Part shown: positions 8,836 through 17,040 of the stretch, piece after piece
How positions within the stretch are numbered: position 1 is the stretch's first letter
Layout: every line of letters starts with the position of its first letter
DNA from: Sphingomonas adhaesiva
GTDB lineage: Bacteria; Pseudomonadota; Alphaproteobacteria; Sphingomonadales; Sphingomonadaceae
Length of the DNA: 64,000 bases
NCBI RefSeq assembly: GCF_002374855.1
Contig: NZ_NWVC01000009.1
Coordinates: forward strand, 1 to 64,000
Direction of reading: 5' to 3'
Made by a program: the position numbers and the translations under genes
Notes under the pieces: generated by a model
What the model saw: only the letters and a program-made list of their open reading frames with translations
Databases searched by the model: none
What the model was told of the DNA's origin: nothing

Positions 8836-9384
8836 CTACCGCTTGCTGGCGCGCCGCCATGCTGCCCAGTTCACGTCCTCGGTCGAGCGGACCTCGAGCG
8901 AGGTCGCAGCGTCGCGGTCCATGAACACGACGAGATTCTGAGAGCGATGTCGAGCGCTTGGAACGAGAAGCCCATCGAACTCCATGAAGTGCGCAGCCGC
9001 CGCGAGCGCTTGGCACGCGTTATAGTCGAAGCTGGAATAGCGATCGGTGTCGATGCCGAATGCGGCGAGCGCCGGCACGTCTGCGAAATGGAGGGTCCGC
9101 TCGGTTTGGGTCCCGATGGCGTGGATCTGATGCGAGATGCGACTTGGCCAGACGGGTTCGAGGCCGAGCCGGAACCCGATTTCGGCAAGAGCGCCATCTC
9201 GTTCGAGGCTCGTATAGAGCACCTCGATCGAACCACCGGGGCTCCACCGTCCCGGTGCCGCAGAACCGCGAATCGGATCGCGATCCGACCGCGTGATCCG
9301 CCATACGTCCAAGGTGAGTGCTGCCGTTTCGGTAGCCTCCAGGGCGTCGAGGATCGCCCGGTCATGCATCCGCGACGAGCCCAT
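8836..9384 (-). CDS. RES-domain toxin (NAD+ phosphorylase family)
   Basis: A 182-residue RES-family toxin. Members of this family (for example MbcT of Mycobacterium tuberculosis and the Xre-RES toxin of Pseudomonas putida) destroy NAD+ and arrest growth. The RES pattern is visible: VWRITRSD with the conserved Arg, then PGRWSPGGSIEVLYTSLERDGALAEIGFRL with conserved Gly-Arg-Trp, Tyr and Glu. The C-terminal part has a conserved hydrophobic core (MEFDGLLVPSARH). The ATG at 9384 is used; a GTG one codon upstream or the ATG at 9369 are alternatives. It begins only a few bases after the stop of the antitoxin gene, as expected for such pairs. The key residues look intact. Confidence 0.88.
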   Translation of the reverse strand: MGSSRMHDRAILDALEATETAALTLDVWRITRSDRDPIRGSAAPGRWSPGGSIEVLYTSLERDGALAEIGFRLGLEPVWPSRISHQIHAIGTQTERTLHFADVPALAAFGIDTDRYSSFDYNACQALAAAAHFMEFDGLLVPSARHRSQNLVVFMDRDAATSLEVRSTEDVNWAAWRRASKR

Positions 9385-9388
9385 CACC

Positions 9389-9727
9389 TTAGCTGTACGT
9401 CCCTTCGTTCAGCCCTTCGATGATCCCCAGCACCTCATCCGCTCGACCTCCGTGGATGAGATCGATCGCACGCTCACCGTTGAGCAAGCGATGCTTGGCG
9501 TAGAGCCATAGGCGCGTCTCTTCGGGATCGTAGAGGTCGGCGAGCCGATCGACGACATAGCGAAGATCCGAGATCAGGAGCTGGGTCTTGGGCTGCGGAA
9601 ACGACGTGCCTGTGGTCCAGCGGGATACCGTGGCGGGCGACACGGCCGCGATGTTTGCGACGTCAGTGCCTTTCAGCCCTCCGCGCTCCCGTAGGTCGTT
9701 GATGATTGTAGCGACTGCACTTGCCAT
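9389..9727 (-). CDS. Xre/MbcA/ParS-type antitoxin
   Basis: A 112-residue antitoxin of the Xre/MbcA/ParS (DUF2384) type. Residues about 15-45 form a helix-turn-helix (GTDVANIAAVSPATVSRWTT), and the C-terminal part carries the toxin-binding domain, with the typical WLYAKHRLLNGERAIDLIHG and a closing helix. In this family the antitoxin blocks the RES active site and represses its own promoter through the HTH. It lies directly between the barrel-like gene upstream (2-base gap) and the RES toxin downstream (1- to 4-base gap depending on start), so all three are one operon. A candidate operator is the inverted repeat at 11059-11087. Confidence 0.9.
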   Translation of the reverse strand: MASAVATIINDLRERGGLKGTDVANIAAVSPATVSRWTTGTSFPQPKTQLLISDLRYVVDRLADLYDPEETRLWLYAKHRLLNGERAIDLIHGGRADEVLGIIEGLNEGTYS

Positions 9728-9729
9728 GT

Positions 9730-11019
9730 TTATCGTCCGAGAACCGCGCTGATACTCTTTGATCCGCCCCTGAAGATGGTGGCGGGCGACCGGGTATCAG
9801 GCTGTCCTTTTGAATCAAGGTCGGAGAGCGCATCGCGGAGACGGATCATCCGACCCTTCGCCGCATTCACCGTTTCCGCCACCTTAGCGTCCTCAATCTT
9901 GAGGTTCGCACCGAAACGCGCCGACCGGATGGCGGGATCGAGATGCTTCAGGAGGAACTGTTCGCTGCGACGAAGCTCCGGCGTCCCGGAGATATCCTCG
10001 ATCTGCCGGTGGCGCTGGTTGATGAAATGCGCGTGCGAATTTTCGAACATATCCTCGGCGCCGCCCGGGCAGCAACCTTGGTCGTTACAGCTGAACCGCG
10101 AGCGACCGCCACGCGCCGCGTAGATGGCCGCGAGCTGCTCTTCCTTCAGGTAGCGGTCGAGCTCCGGGATATAGGTGCGGGCACCGGCACCGCCGCCGCC
10201 ACTGGGCGGCTTGCTCCAGTCGCTCGCCTTGAACCCTTCCTTCTGCCCCACACCATGACTAATGCCTGCGACAGCGCCAAATGCCAGCGTCGCCAAACCG
10301 GCAAAGCCGCCGGCCATATCAACGATCAAAGGGCGGTCGATCTTGTGAAGAGCGCGAACCGTCTCGACGAAAGTGCGCGTGCCTAATCCCGTCGCGGTCG
10401 CACCAAAACCTGAAACCCGCAGCCAGACATTCGAGATTGGCAGGCCGGCGATGTCCGCCGCCAATCTGTCGCGCAGCGGGGCATCCTTAAGCACCGCGGC
10501 GGTCGTGATAAACTGATAGTCGATCTCTATCTCCCGGCCCCCTGCCTGATCAAGCTCGTGCCGAAGTGCCTCGCACATCCGCATGTCGACAGTCCGCCAA
10601 CTTTGCTGGCTGGCCTCGATCAGGTGGGTCGGCGCAAGGATCGCATGCACACCAGCTTCGATTGCGAACTTCGCAATCGCGCGCGCTGCGTCATAGTTGC
10701 GGCGTGTACCGAAATCGCTGTCCTGCCAGGGGCGGTCCACATTGGACCAGCCCAGCTTCTGCAGCGCCAACGATCCAAATCGTGCTGTCGCCATCTCGGC
10801 AAAGTTCGGATCGATGACGATTTCGCAGCCGGATGCCTTCAGCGACTTCACCAGATCGCGCTGCTCGAGGAAGTGCGCGGCATCGACGACCACGCGCTTG
10901 TAGGGAAAGCGGCCCGCCGCGTGAAGCTCAGCAAGCTTGCGGTGACCCGTGTGCCCAAGGCGGAGAAAGCCGGCGAGCGGAGGCGTCTGTGGCCGGAGGA
11001 CGTGAAGCGTAGCAGCCAT
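9730..11019 (-). CDS. Unrecognised predicted alpha/beta-barrel protein with a Cys/His cluster, heading the Xre-RES operon
   Basis: A 429-residue protein that I do not recognise. The first 270 residues alternate hydrophobic strands and helices (KRVVVDAAHF, CEIVIDPNF, VHAILAPTHLI, EIEIDYQFI, NVWLRVSGFG, RPLIVDMAGGFAGLATLAFG), which looks like a TIM barrel. A cysteine cluster follows (SRFSCNDQGCCPGG, then HAHFINQRH), a likely metal site. A barrel followed by a Cys/His zinc site recalls the tRNA-guanine transglycosylase superfamily, but the spacing differs from the classic CxCxxC...H, so this is only a suggestion. The ATG at 11019 has AGGAAAGG upstream. Its stop lies 2 bases before the antitoxin start, so it is co-expressed with the toxin-antitoxin pair. 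It might modify nucleic acid or act as a sensor. Confidence 0.7.
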   Translation of the reverse strand: MAATLHVLRPQTPPLAGFLRLGHTGHRKLAELHAAGRFPYKRVVVDAAHFLEQRDLVKSLKASGCEIVIDPNFAEMATARFGSLALQKLGWSNVDRPWQDSDFGTRRNYDAARAIAKFAIEAGVHAILAPTHLIEASQQSWRTVDMRMCEALRHELDQAGGREIEIDYQFITTAAVLKDAPLRDRLAADIAGLPISNVWLRVSGFGATATGLGTRTFVETVRALHKIDRPLIVDMAGGFAGLATLAFGAVAGISHGVGQKEGFKASDWSKPPSGGGGAGARTYIPELDRYLKEEQLAAIYAARGGRSRFSCNDQGCCPGGAEDMFENSHAHFINQRHRQIEDISGTPELRRSEQFLLKHLDPAIRSARFGANLKIEDAKVAETVNAAKGRMIRLRDALSDLDSKGQPDTRSPATIFRGGSKSISAVLGR

Positions 11020-11047
11020 GGCCGTACCTTTCCTGATCGACCCAACC

Positions 11048-11075
11048 TATATACATCGACGTTTCACAGAATCAA
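11048..11075 (-). promoter_or_regulatory. Candidate sigma-70-type promoter of the barrel/Xre/RES operon
   Basis: Reading the minus strand, TTGATT (11075-11070) is followed after 16 bases by TATATA (11053-11048), close to the bacterial consensus. The first gene starts about 30 bases further on, at 11019, with AGGAAAGG in between. Position and spacing fit the start of the three-gene operon. Confidence 0.5.
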
Positions 11076-11087
11076 TGCATGAAACGT
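11059..11087. promoter_or_regulatory. Inverted repeat overlapping the promoter, candidate Xre operator
   Basis: ACGTTTCA (11059-11066) is mirrored exactly by TGAAACGT (11080-11087) with a 13-base spacer. The spacer contains the candidate -35 box, and one arm lies between -35 and -10. Repression of the operon by the Xre antitoxin bound here would follow the autoregulation known for Xre-RES pairs; the binding itself is inferred. Confidence 0.5.
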
Positions 11088-11420
11088 AAACGCAAATCCA
11101 ATGCTGGTGCCGCGTGATTTGTGGACCGGGGCTGATCAACGAAATTTTGCACAACATCGCTCGTAGCTTGCCGCGCCCACGGTCCTTGCCTGTGGATCAC
11201 CTCGGCCTTGCAGAAGCCGTTGTTCCGTCGACGAGTGATCGATATTGGGACGCATCGCCCGGACGAATTGGTGATGGCAAATGGCAGGTTCTGGCAAAAG
11301 CTGACGCTTACATCAGTGACGCTGAATGTCTTGAGTTGGTCGATACAGGCCTCGAGTTTATTCGCCCACGTCGCTCGCAAGCGTTCTGCAGATGGCCAAT
11401 TTGGCCATAGGAGAACGACG
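11088..11420. other. Region between the RES operon promoter and the short recombinase gene
   Basis: Open frames on both strands here are short or run into neighbouring genes without protein-like character. The + strand frame that extends the recombinase upstream is unlikely to be translated, because the ATG at 11421 has its own strong ribosome binding site. Confidence 0.45.
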
Positions 11421-12053
11421 ATGGAGATGCCTGAAACCCAACACAGCGCCACGAAGCGCCAGGTCTGGAATGCCGGAAGGATGGTCGGTGCAAAGCGGGC
11501 TCTGAAACCAAAACAGATCTGGGAAATCCGGTTCTACCTCAATCAGCGCCGCCGCCTACGAGATCGAGCGCTGTTCGATCTTGCGATCGATAGCAAGCTT
11601 CGGGGCTGCGATCTGGTACAGATGAAGATCGGCGACATTGTCAGCGGCGGACAGATCCGGACGCGCGCAATCGTGATGCAGCGAAAGACGGGAAGACCGG
11701 TTCAGTTCGAGCTATTGCCGGACGCTCGGGCAAGCCTGCTGGCTTGGTTGGACCGGCGCGGCGGCACGGTCGACGATTATGTCTTCCCCAGTAGGGTTGA
11801 TCATAACGGGCATCTCAGCACCCGCCAGTATGCGAGGCTTGTCGACGAATGGGTAACAGGTGTCGGTCTCATGCGAAGCGAGTATGGCACGCACTCACTG
11901 CGCCGAACGAAAGCATCAATAATCTACAGGGCCACCGGCAACCTTCGTGCTGTTCAGATCCTGCTCGGCCATAGCAAGATCGAAAATACGGTCCGCTACC
12001 TCGGAATCGACGTGGAGGATGCTCTTGCCCTCGCCGAAAATACCGAGATTTGA
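11421..12053 (+). CDS. Short tyrosine recombinase/integrase
   Basis: A 210-residue tyrosine recombinase that is little more than the catalytic domain. The ATG at 11421 is preceded by AGGAG at a good distance. Visible active-site parts are the first Arg in DSKLRGCDLVQMKIGD, the Lys region QRKTGRPVQF, the HSLRRT box (H-x-x-R), GHS in LLGHSKIENT, and the nucleophile Tyr in VRYLGID. The usual N-terminal arm-binding domain is reduced to about 40 residues. Short recombinases like this are frequent on alphaproteobacterial islands and plasmids; what they recombine is mostly unknown. It is transcribed away from the RES operon. It is followed by a hairpin that could end transcription. Confidence 0.88.
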   Translation: MEMPETQHSATKRQVWNAGRMVGAKRALKPKQIWEIRFYLNQRRRLRDRALFDLAIDSKLRGCDLVQMKIGDIVSGGQIRTRAIVMQRKTGRPVQFELLPDARASLLAWLDRRGGTVDDYVFPSRVDHNGHLSTRQYARLVDEWVTGVGLMRSEYGTHSLRRTKASIIYRATGNLRAVQILLGHSKIENTVRYLGIDVEDALALAENTEI

Positions 12054-12062
12054 ACCCAACGG

Positions 12063-12106
12063 CGCCCGTTCCCGGTGAGGAGCCGGACACGGGCGTTTGG
12101 GATTTT
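12063..12106 (+). terminator. Probable terminator of the short recombinase gene
   Basis: CGCCCGT (12063-12069) pairs with ACGGGCG (12089-12095), with a further inner CCGG/CCGG pairing, followed by the T-rich TTTGGGATTTT. It lies 10 bases after the recombinase stop. The stem is interrupted, so confidence is moderate. Confidence 0.45.
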
Positions 12107-12354
12107 CCGGACATGCCGTGGTGACGTTATGGACGGCAGGTCTGGCCAGAACCCGACGTCCGGCGCTTGCTCGCTCTAGGACGTCACGAAGGCGCCGCGT
12201 GGTCTACTTCCCTATTTTGCCGAAGTGTTGCAGTAGTCTAGCCCGCCGCCAATCGGCGAGAACAGGTACTGGGAGCGTGGTCGTGCGCCAGAGGCGCGCT
12301 GGCTTGATACGGCGATGAAATCTGCAACAAGCGGTTGCCTTGGGGAAAACGGGG
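12107..12354. other. Spacer before the histidine kinase
   Basis: No gene seen. The promoter of the histidine kinase gene is expected here, but I could not place it. Confidence 0.4.
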
Positions 12355-14742
12355 ATGAATGATGGTGACCCAAATGATCTTGCGGCCATGTTCTGGCGAG
12401 ACGCCTTAGAAGAGCCTGCGAACGCCAGCATGTTGGACGAGGCCTCCTGCCGCCAACTTGCCGACAACATCCCCACCTTGTGTTGGATTGCGGACGGCGA
12501 CGGCTACATCACTTGGTACAATCGCCGGTGGTACGATTACACCGGCACAACGCCAGAACAAATGAAGGGTTGGGGGTGGCAGTCGGTGCATGACCCGGAG
12601 GTGCTTCCTGCAGTAATGGAACGCTGGACCGCCGCGATTGGAACCGGCAAGGCGTTCGAGATGACCTTTCCGCTGAGGGGGGCGGACGGTCAGTACCGAC
12701 CTTTCCAGACCAGAATTTGCCCCATGCGGTCAGCCGATGGTCTTGTCGCCCGCTGGTTTGGGGCGAACGCTGAAGTGTCCGACCAGATCAGAGCAGCGCA
12801 GCTCCTGGAAGAAGCTAATGAGCGTTTTCAGGCAGCCGTCCGCGCCACGCATGGTGTGCTTTGGACCAACACGCCTGAAGGAGAGATGCGTGGTGAACAA
12901 TCGGGCTGGGCACATCTAACTGGCCAGTCATATGACGAGTATCAGGGTTATGGATGGGCGGACGCCGTTCACCCCGAAGATGCGCAGCCCACTATCAAAG
13001 CGTGGAACGAGGCCGTCCGATCACGGAGCACCTTCAAGTTTGAGCATCGTGTTCGCCGTCATGACGGCGTGTGGAGGCGTTTCTCGATCCGCGCCATTCC
13101 GGTAATCGACAATGCGGATGCTATCCGGGAATGGGTTGGCGTACATACCGACATCACCGAGCAGCGTGACGTAGAAGACGCTTTGCGTGCCATGAACGAA
13201 ACGCTGGAAAGCCGCGTGTCTGAAGTGGCAGCTGATCTCGACCGAGTATGGCGTAACGCAAGCGATATCTTCGTCGTTATCGACGGTGAAGGACTGCTTC
13301 ATCGGGTGAATCCTGCCACAACCGCGATCCTTGGATGGAGCGAGGCAGAACTGGTCGGTCGATCGGTATTCGACCTCATCCATCCGGAGGACGTGCCGCT
13401 GTCGTTGGGCGCGCTGGAGCATGCGCGGACTCAAGTGCTCCCGACCTTTGAGAACAGGTATCGCACCAAGGACGGAGGACTACGCACGATTTCCTGGGTC
13501 GCTGCGCCGGAAGGAGAGTGGATCTACGCATATGGCCGAGATGTAAGCGCTGAACGGGCGCAACAAGCAGACTTGGCTGTCGCTCAGGAAGCCCTTCGCC
13601 AGTCCCAGAAGATGGAGGCAATAGGGCAGCTTACCGGGGGTGTCGCGCACGACTTCAATAATCTTCTTACCGTCATTCGCTCGGCCGTCGACCTTCTGCG
13701 CCTGCCGGATCTTAGCGAGGAGAAGCGTGGGCGATACATCAACGCCATCTCGGACACGGCCGATCGCGCTGCCAAACTCACTGGTCAACTGCTTGCATTC
13801 GCACGCCGCCAGGCATTGAATGCCGAGACCTTGGATGTCGGCCGTAGCATCAGCGCGATTGGAGAGGTGATCGGCACCCTTATCGGCTCGCGAATTCGTT
13901 ACTCCACCACCTTGCCCGACGCGGCATGTCACATCTTTGCCGACTCCAACCAGTTTGACACGGCAATCGTAAACATGGTGGCGAACGCCCGCGATGCTAT
14001 GCAAAGCGGGGGCGTGCTGACCATAACGGTTGCCCCCGTTTCGTCCATTCCGGCTCTGCGTTCACATCCTGAGGTTCACGGCGAATTTGTTGCCATTTCC
14101 ATCTCGGACACCGGAACCGGTATCCCGGCGGATCAGGTCGAGCGAGTTTTCGAGCCGTTCTTCACAACCAAGGGCGTCGGCAAAGGAACGGGGCTCGGGC
14201 TCTCGCAGGTATTTGGATTCGCCAAACAATCCGGCGGCGAAGTGCTTGTGAAGAGCGAGGTGGGTGTCGGAACGACCTTCACGCTCTATCTGCCTCACGT
14301 CGAGGGCGTCGATCGACACGGCGCAGGCGAGGCCAACATGTCACCGTTGCCAGACGGGCATGCGACCTGCGTGCTGGTAGTAGAGGACAATGCCGACGTT
14401 GGCGAGTTTGCGACGCGATCGCTGGGGGAGTTGGGCTACCACTCTGTGCTGGCGCCGAACGCTGAACAGGCATTGGCCGAACTCGATCGCGGCGGGAGAC
14501 GGTTCGACATCATATTCTCCGATGTAGTAATGCCTGGCATGAGTGGCATCGATCTCGCGCGGGAAATTCGCGATCGCTACCCTGACCTGCCAATAGTCCT
14601 GACGAGTGGGTATAGCCATGTTTTGGCGCAGAACGGCACCCACGGCTTCGAGCTTCTGCACAAGCCGTATTCGGTGGACCAGCTTTCTCGAACGCTATGG
14701 AAGGTGCTGGAGCAGGGACGAAGGGGATCAGCGGTATCGTGA
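12355..14742 (+). CDS. Hybrid PAS-sensor histidine kinase with a receiver domain
   Basis: A soluble hybrid sensor kinase of 795 residues. The ATG at 12355 follows a G/A-rich binding site. Domain order: PAS 1 (about 20-140, with WYNRRWYDYTG), PAS 2 (about 150-275, with WGWADAVHPED), PAS 3 (about 300-400, with HRVNPATTAILGWSEAEL), HisKA with the phospho-acceptor H432 in GGVAHDFNNLL, an HATPase domain (N box NMVANARDAM, DTGTGIP, and GKGTGLGLSQVFGF), and a C-terminal receiver with D723 in FSDVVMPGMSG. There are no membrane segments, so it would sense a cytoplasmic signal such as redox state, a small ligand or light; no LOV-type cysteine motif was seen. No separate response regulator is next to it. 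All catalytic motifs are intact. Confidence 0.93.
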   Translation: MNDGDPNDLAAMFWRDALEEPANASMLDEASCRQLADNIPTLCWIADGDGYITWYNRRWYDYTGTTPEQMKGWGWQSVHDPEVLPAVMERWTAAIGTGKAFEMTFPLRGADGQYRPFQTRICPMRSADGLVARWFGANAEVSDQIRAAQLLEEANERFQAAVRATHGVLWTNTPEGEMRGEQSGWAHLTGQSYDEYQGYGWADAVHPEDAQPTIKAWNEAVRSRSTFKFEHRVRRHDGVWRRFSIRAIPVIDNADAIREWVGVHTDITEQRDVEDALRAMNETLESRVSEVAADLDRVWRNASDIFVVIDGEGLLHRVNPATTAILGWSEAELVGRSVFDLIHPEDVPLSLGALEHARTQVLPTFENRYRTKDGGLRTISWVAAPEGEWIYAYGRDVSAERAQQADLAVAQEALRQSQKMEAIGQLTGGVAHDFNNLLTVIRSAVDLLRLPDLSEEKRGRYINAISDTADRAAKLTGQLLAFARRQALNAETLDVGRSISAIGEVIGTLIGSRIRYSTTLPDAACHIFADSNQFDTAIVNMVANARDAMQSGGVLTITVAPVSSIPALRSHPEVHGEFVAISISDTGTGIPADQVERVFEPFFTTKGVGKGTGLGLSQVFGFAKQSGGEVLVKSEVGVGTTFTLYLPHVEGVDRHGAGEANMSPLPDGHATCVLVVEDNADVGEFATRSLGELGYHSVLAPNAEQALAELDRGGRRFDIIFSDVVMPGMSGIDLAREIRDRYPDLPIVLTSGYSHVLAQNGTHGFELLHKPYSVDQLSRTLWKVLEQGRRGSAVS

Positions 14743-14896
14743 ACGCATGCGGGAACCGACGAATATCGCGTCGGCCCGCCCCTCAAAGGAGCCATTCTCG
14801 GCCGGCGCTTTCCGAAGCCACCGGGTGCAATCGCGTCGACAACTACTTTTTCGTTCATTTGCACAATGGGCAGTTTCCAGGGGAGGAGTGGCTGGT

Positions 14897-15612
14897 TTAG
14901 ACTGCTATCGATGAGCGGAACCGCCGCGCGGCCTCCCGCCAGTCGATCGCCTTCATATAGGCGCCCACATAGGCGTCAGCCTTGACGCCATAGTCGATCG
15001 CATAAGCGTGCTCATACATGTCAAGTGCAAGGATCGGGGTCGCGCCGGCCAGCGTCATCGTGTGGTCCGCAGCCCATTGGTTGACCAGGCAGTTGTCGCG
15101 GTGGCTCCAGGTGAGCAGCACCCAGCCGGAGCCGCCGGCCAGCGCCTTGCCGACCCCAGCGAACTCGGCGGCCCACGATCGAAGCTGCCAAAGTCGCGCT
15201 CGATCACCTCTGCCAACGCCGCTGCGGGCGCAGTCGCCGTGCCGAAGCCAGCGAAATACAGCTCATGCAGGATCATTGAGTTCCAGGCGATCAACTCCTC
15301 GCGCTTCAGCCCACTGAGGGTGAAGCCTGGCGCGGTGGCAGGGTCCAGGCTAGCGAGTTGCGCGGTGATAGCGCCCAGGCGCTTCACCGCGCCGACATAG
15401 TTGTTGTCGTGGTGGCTCACGAGCAGCTTTTCGGACAGCCCGGGGATGGTCGCGGGGTTAAACGGCAGCGGCTGCGGCGAGAAGCTGCGTCCCGCGGCTG
15501 CGGGCACCGTGGCCGCCGCTACTGCTTCGCTGCCACGCCCAGCGACTGCGCCGACGCCGAGGGTAGCGCCAGCAGCGAGAAGGCGGCGGCGATCGAGGCT
15601 AGCTTCCGTCAT
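14897..15612 (-). pseudogene. Tat-exported Fe/Mn superoxide dismutase, interrupted by a frameshift
   Basis: Read across two frames this is a full Fe/Mn superoxide dismutase. It starts with a twin-arginine signal (DRRRLLAAGATLGVGAVAG), then LLVSHHDNNYVGAV and HELYFAGFG with the first two metal-binding His, and ends with ALDMYEHAYAIDYG carrying the last Asp and His ligands. The first frame (start 15612) goes out of register at DFGSFDRG; the rest continues in the other frame as a sensible SOD. Inserting one base near 15175 restores FDRWAAEF and joins both parts, so a single base is missing. It is either a recent pseudogene or a sequencing error, since the sequence is otherwise undamaged. It neighbours the chromate genes, where a defence against superoxide would make sense. 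Confidence 0.85.
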
Positions 15613-15636
15613 GATGAAACTCCTTGGGCTGCGGAA

Positions 15637-17040
15637 CTATCGGGTGAAACCGGCGAAGTGCAGGAGGATGCCTGCCGCCGCAGCGACGACGAGCGTGGGG
15701 ATGGCACCGACCTTGAAGCGCAGCATCGCCAGGATCGCCGCCGCCGACAGCAGCAATGCCCAGAGATCGATGCTCGCAGGCACGGGCAGGTCCAGTCGGA
15801 TCGGGCCTGTCGAGAAGGGCCGGACCGCCCGAAAGAGCGTGTGGATGGCGAACCACAGAGCGAGGTTCAGCACCACGCCCACCACCGCCGCCGTGATCGC
15901 CGAGAGTGCGCCGGCCACCGCGGCATTCCCCCGCAGCCGCTCGATGAACGGCGCGCCGAGGAAGATCCACAGGAAGCACGGCACGAAGGTCACCCAGGTG
16001 GCGATCAGCCCGCCCAGGGTCGCAGCCAGCAGGGGGTGCAGCATGCCGGGGGCACGATAGGCGCCCATGAAGCCGACGAACTGCAGCACCATGATCAGCG
16101 GACCGGGGGTGGTCTCCGCCATGCCCAGCCCGTCGAGCATCTCGCCGGGCTGCAGCCAGTGATAAGATTGCACCGCCGCCTGCGCGACATAGGCCAGCAC
16201 GGCATAGGCCCCGCCGAAGGTCACCATGGCGAGCTTCGAGAAGAAGGTCGCGATCTGACTGAACACATGGTTCGGCCCCAGGCCGATCAGCATGGCCGCG
16301 ACCGGCACCAGCCACAATGTCAGCCAGACCAGCGCCGTCCGCAGCGCCTGCCGCCAGGAGACCTGCGCATGCAGCGGCAGCTCCTCCCCCAGCAGCGTGT
16401 CCGCGTCTTCGACGATGGTTCCCTTGGCCGCGCCATGCCCGCCACCGACGCGGAACGCCGCCATGCCGGCGCGGGCGCCGAGGAACCCGATCAGCCCCGC
16501 CGCCAGCACGATCAGTGGAAACGGCACCCCCAGGAAGAAGATCAGCACAAAGGCGACTCCCGCCAGCGCCCGCATTACCCCATTCTTGAGCGCCCGCGCA
16601 CTGATCCGCGTCACCGCCTGCAGCACGATCGCCAGCACCGCCGCCTTCAGGCCGAAGAACAGCGCAGAGACGATGCCAAGACGGCCATAGAGCGCATAGA
16701 TCCAGGAGAGCGCCATGATGGCGATCACGCCCGGCAGGATGAACAGCACGCCCGCAACGATGCCGCCCCGGGTGCGGTGGAGCAGCCACCCGATATAGGT
16801 CGCCAACTGCTGCGCCTCCGGGCCGGGCAGCAGCATGCAGTAATTGAGCGCGTGGAGGAAACGGTGCTCGCCGATCCAGCGCTTCTCTTCGACCAGGATG
16901 CGGTGCATCACCGCGATCTGCCCGGCGGGACCGCCGAACGACAGGGCCGCGATCCGCAGCCAGACCCAAAAGGCCTGCCCCAGCGGAACGGGTTCTGGCC
17001 TGCGGCGGGCTGGGGCGTCTGACGCCACCGCTGCGCTCAT
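15637..17040 (-). CDS. chrA: Chromate efflux transporter ChrA
   Basis: A 467-residue inner-membrane chromate transporter. It has two related halves, each beginning with the family signature: AALSFGGPAGQIAVMHR in the first half, and a second CHR-type half with VTFGGAYAVLAYVAQ and MAETTPGPLIMVLQFVGF. About ten hydrophobic segments are visible. A charged linker of about 40 residues (GTIVEDADTLLGEELPLH) joins the halves. The ATG at 17040 overlaps the stop of the upstream ChrB-like gene (ATGA), so the two are translationally coupled. The family exports chromate, which enters cells as a sulfate mimic. Length and motifs are normal for the long-chain (two-domain) type. Confidence 0.93.
   Translation of the reverse strand: MSAAVASDAPARRRPEPVPLGQAFWVWLRIAALSFGGPAGQIAVMHRILVEEKRWIGEHRFLHALNYCMLLPGPEAQQLATYIGWLLHRTRGGIVAGVLFILPGVIAIMALSWIYALYGRLGIVSALFFGLKAAVLAIVLQAVTRISARALKNGVMRALAGVAFVLIFFLGVPFPLIVLAAGLIGFLGARAGMAAFRVGGGHGAAKGTIVEDADTLLGEELPLHAQVSWRQALRTALVWLTLWLVPVAAMLIGLGPNHVFSQIATFFSKLAMVTFGGAYAVLAYVAQAAVQSYHWLQPGEMLDGLGMAETTPGPLIMVLQFVGFMGAYRAPGMLHPLLAATLGGLIATWVTFVPCFLWIFLGAPFIERLRGNAAVAGALSAITAAVVGVVLNLALWFAIHTLFRAVRPFSTGPIRLDLPVPASIDLWALLLSAAAILAMLRFKVGAIPTLVVAAAAGILLHFAGFTR

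Noticed and set aside
15358..17022. Plus-strand open frame of 554 codons opposite chrA
   Set aside because: Arg/Gln/His-rich shadow; the minus strand encodes a clear membrane transporter.
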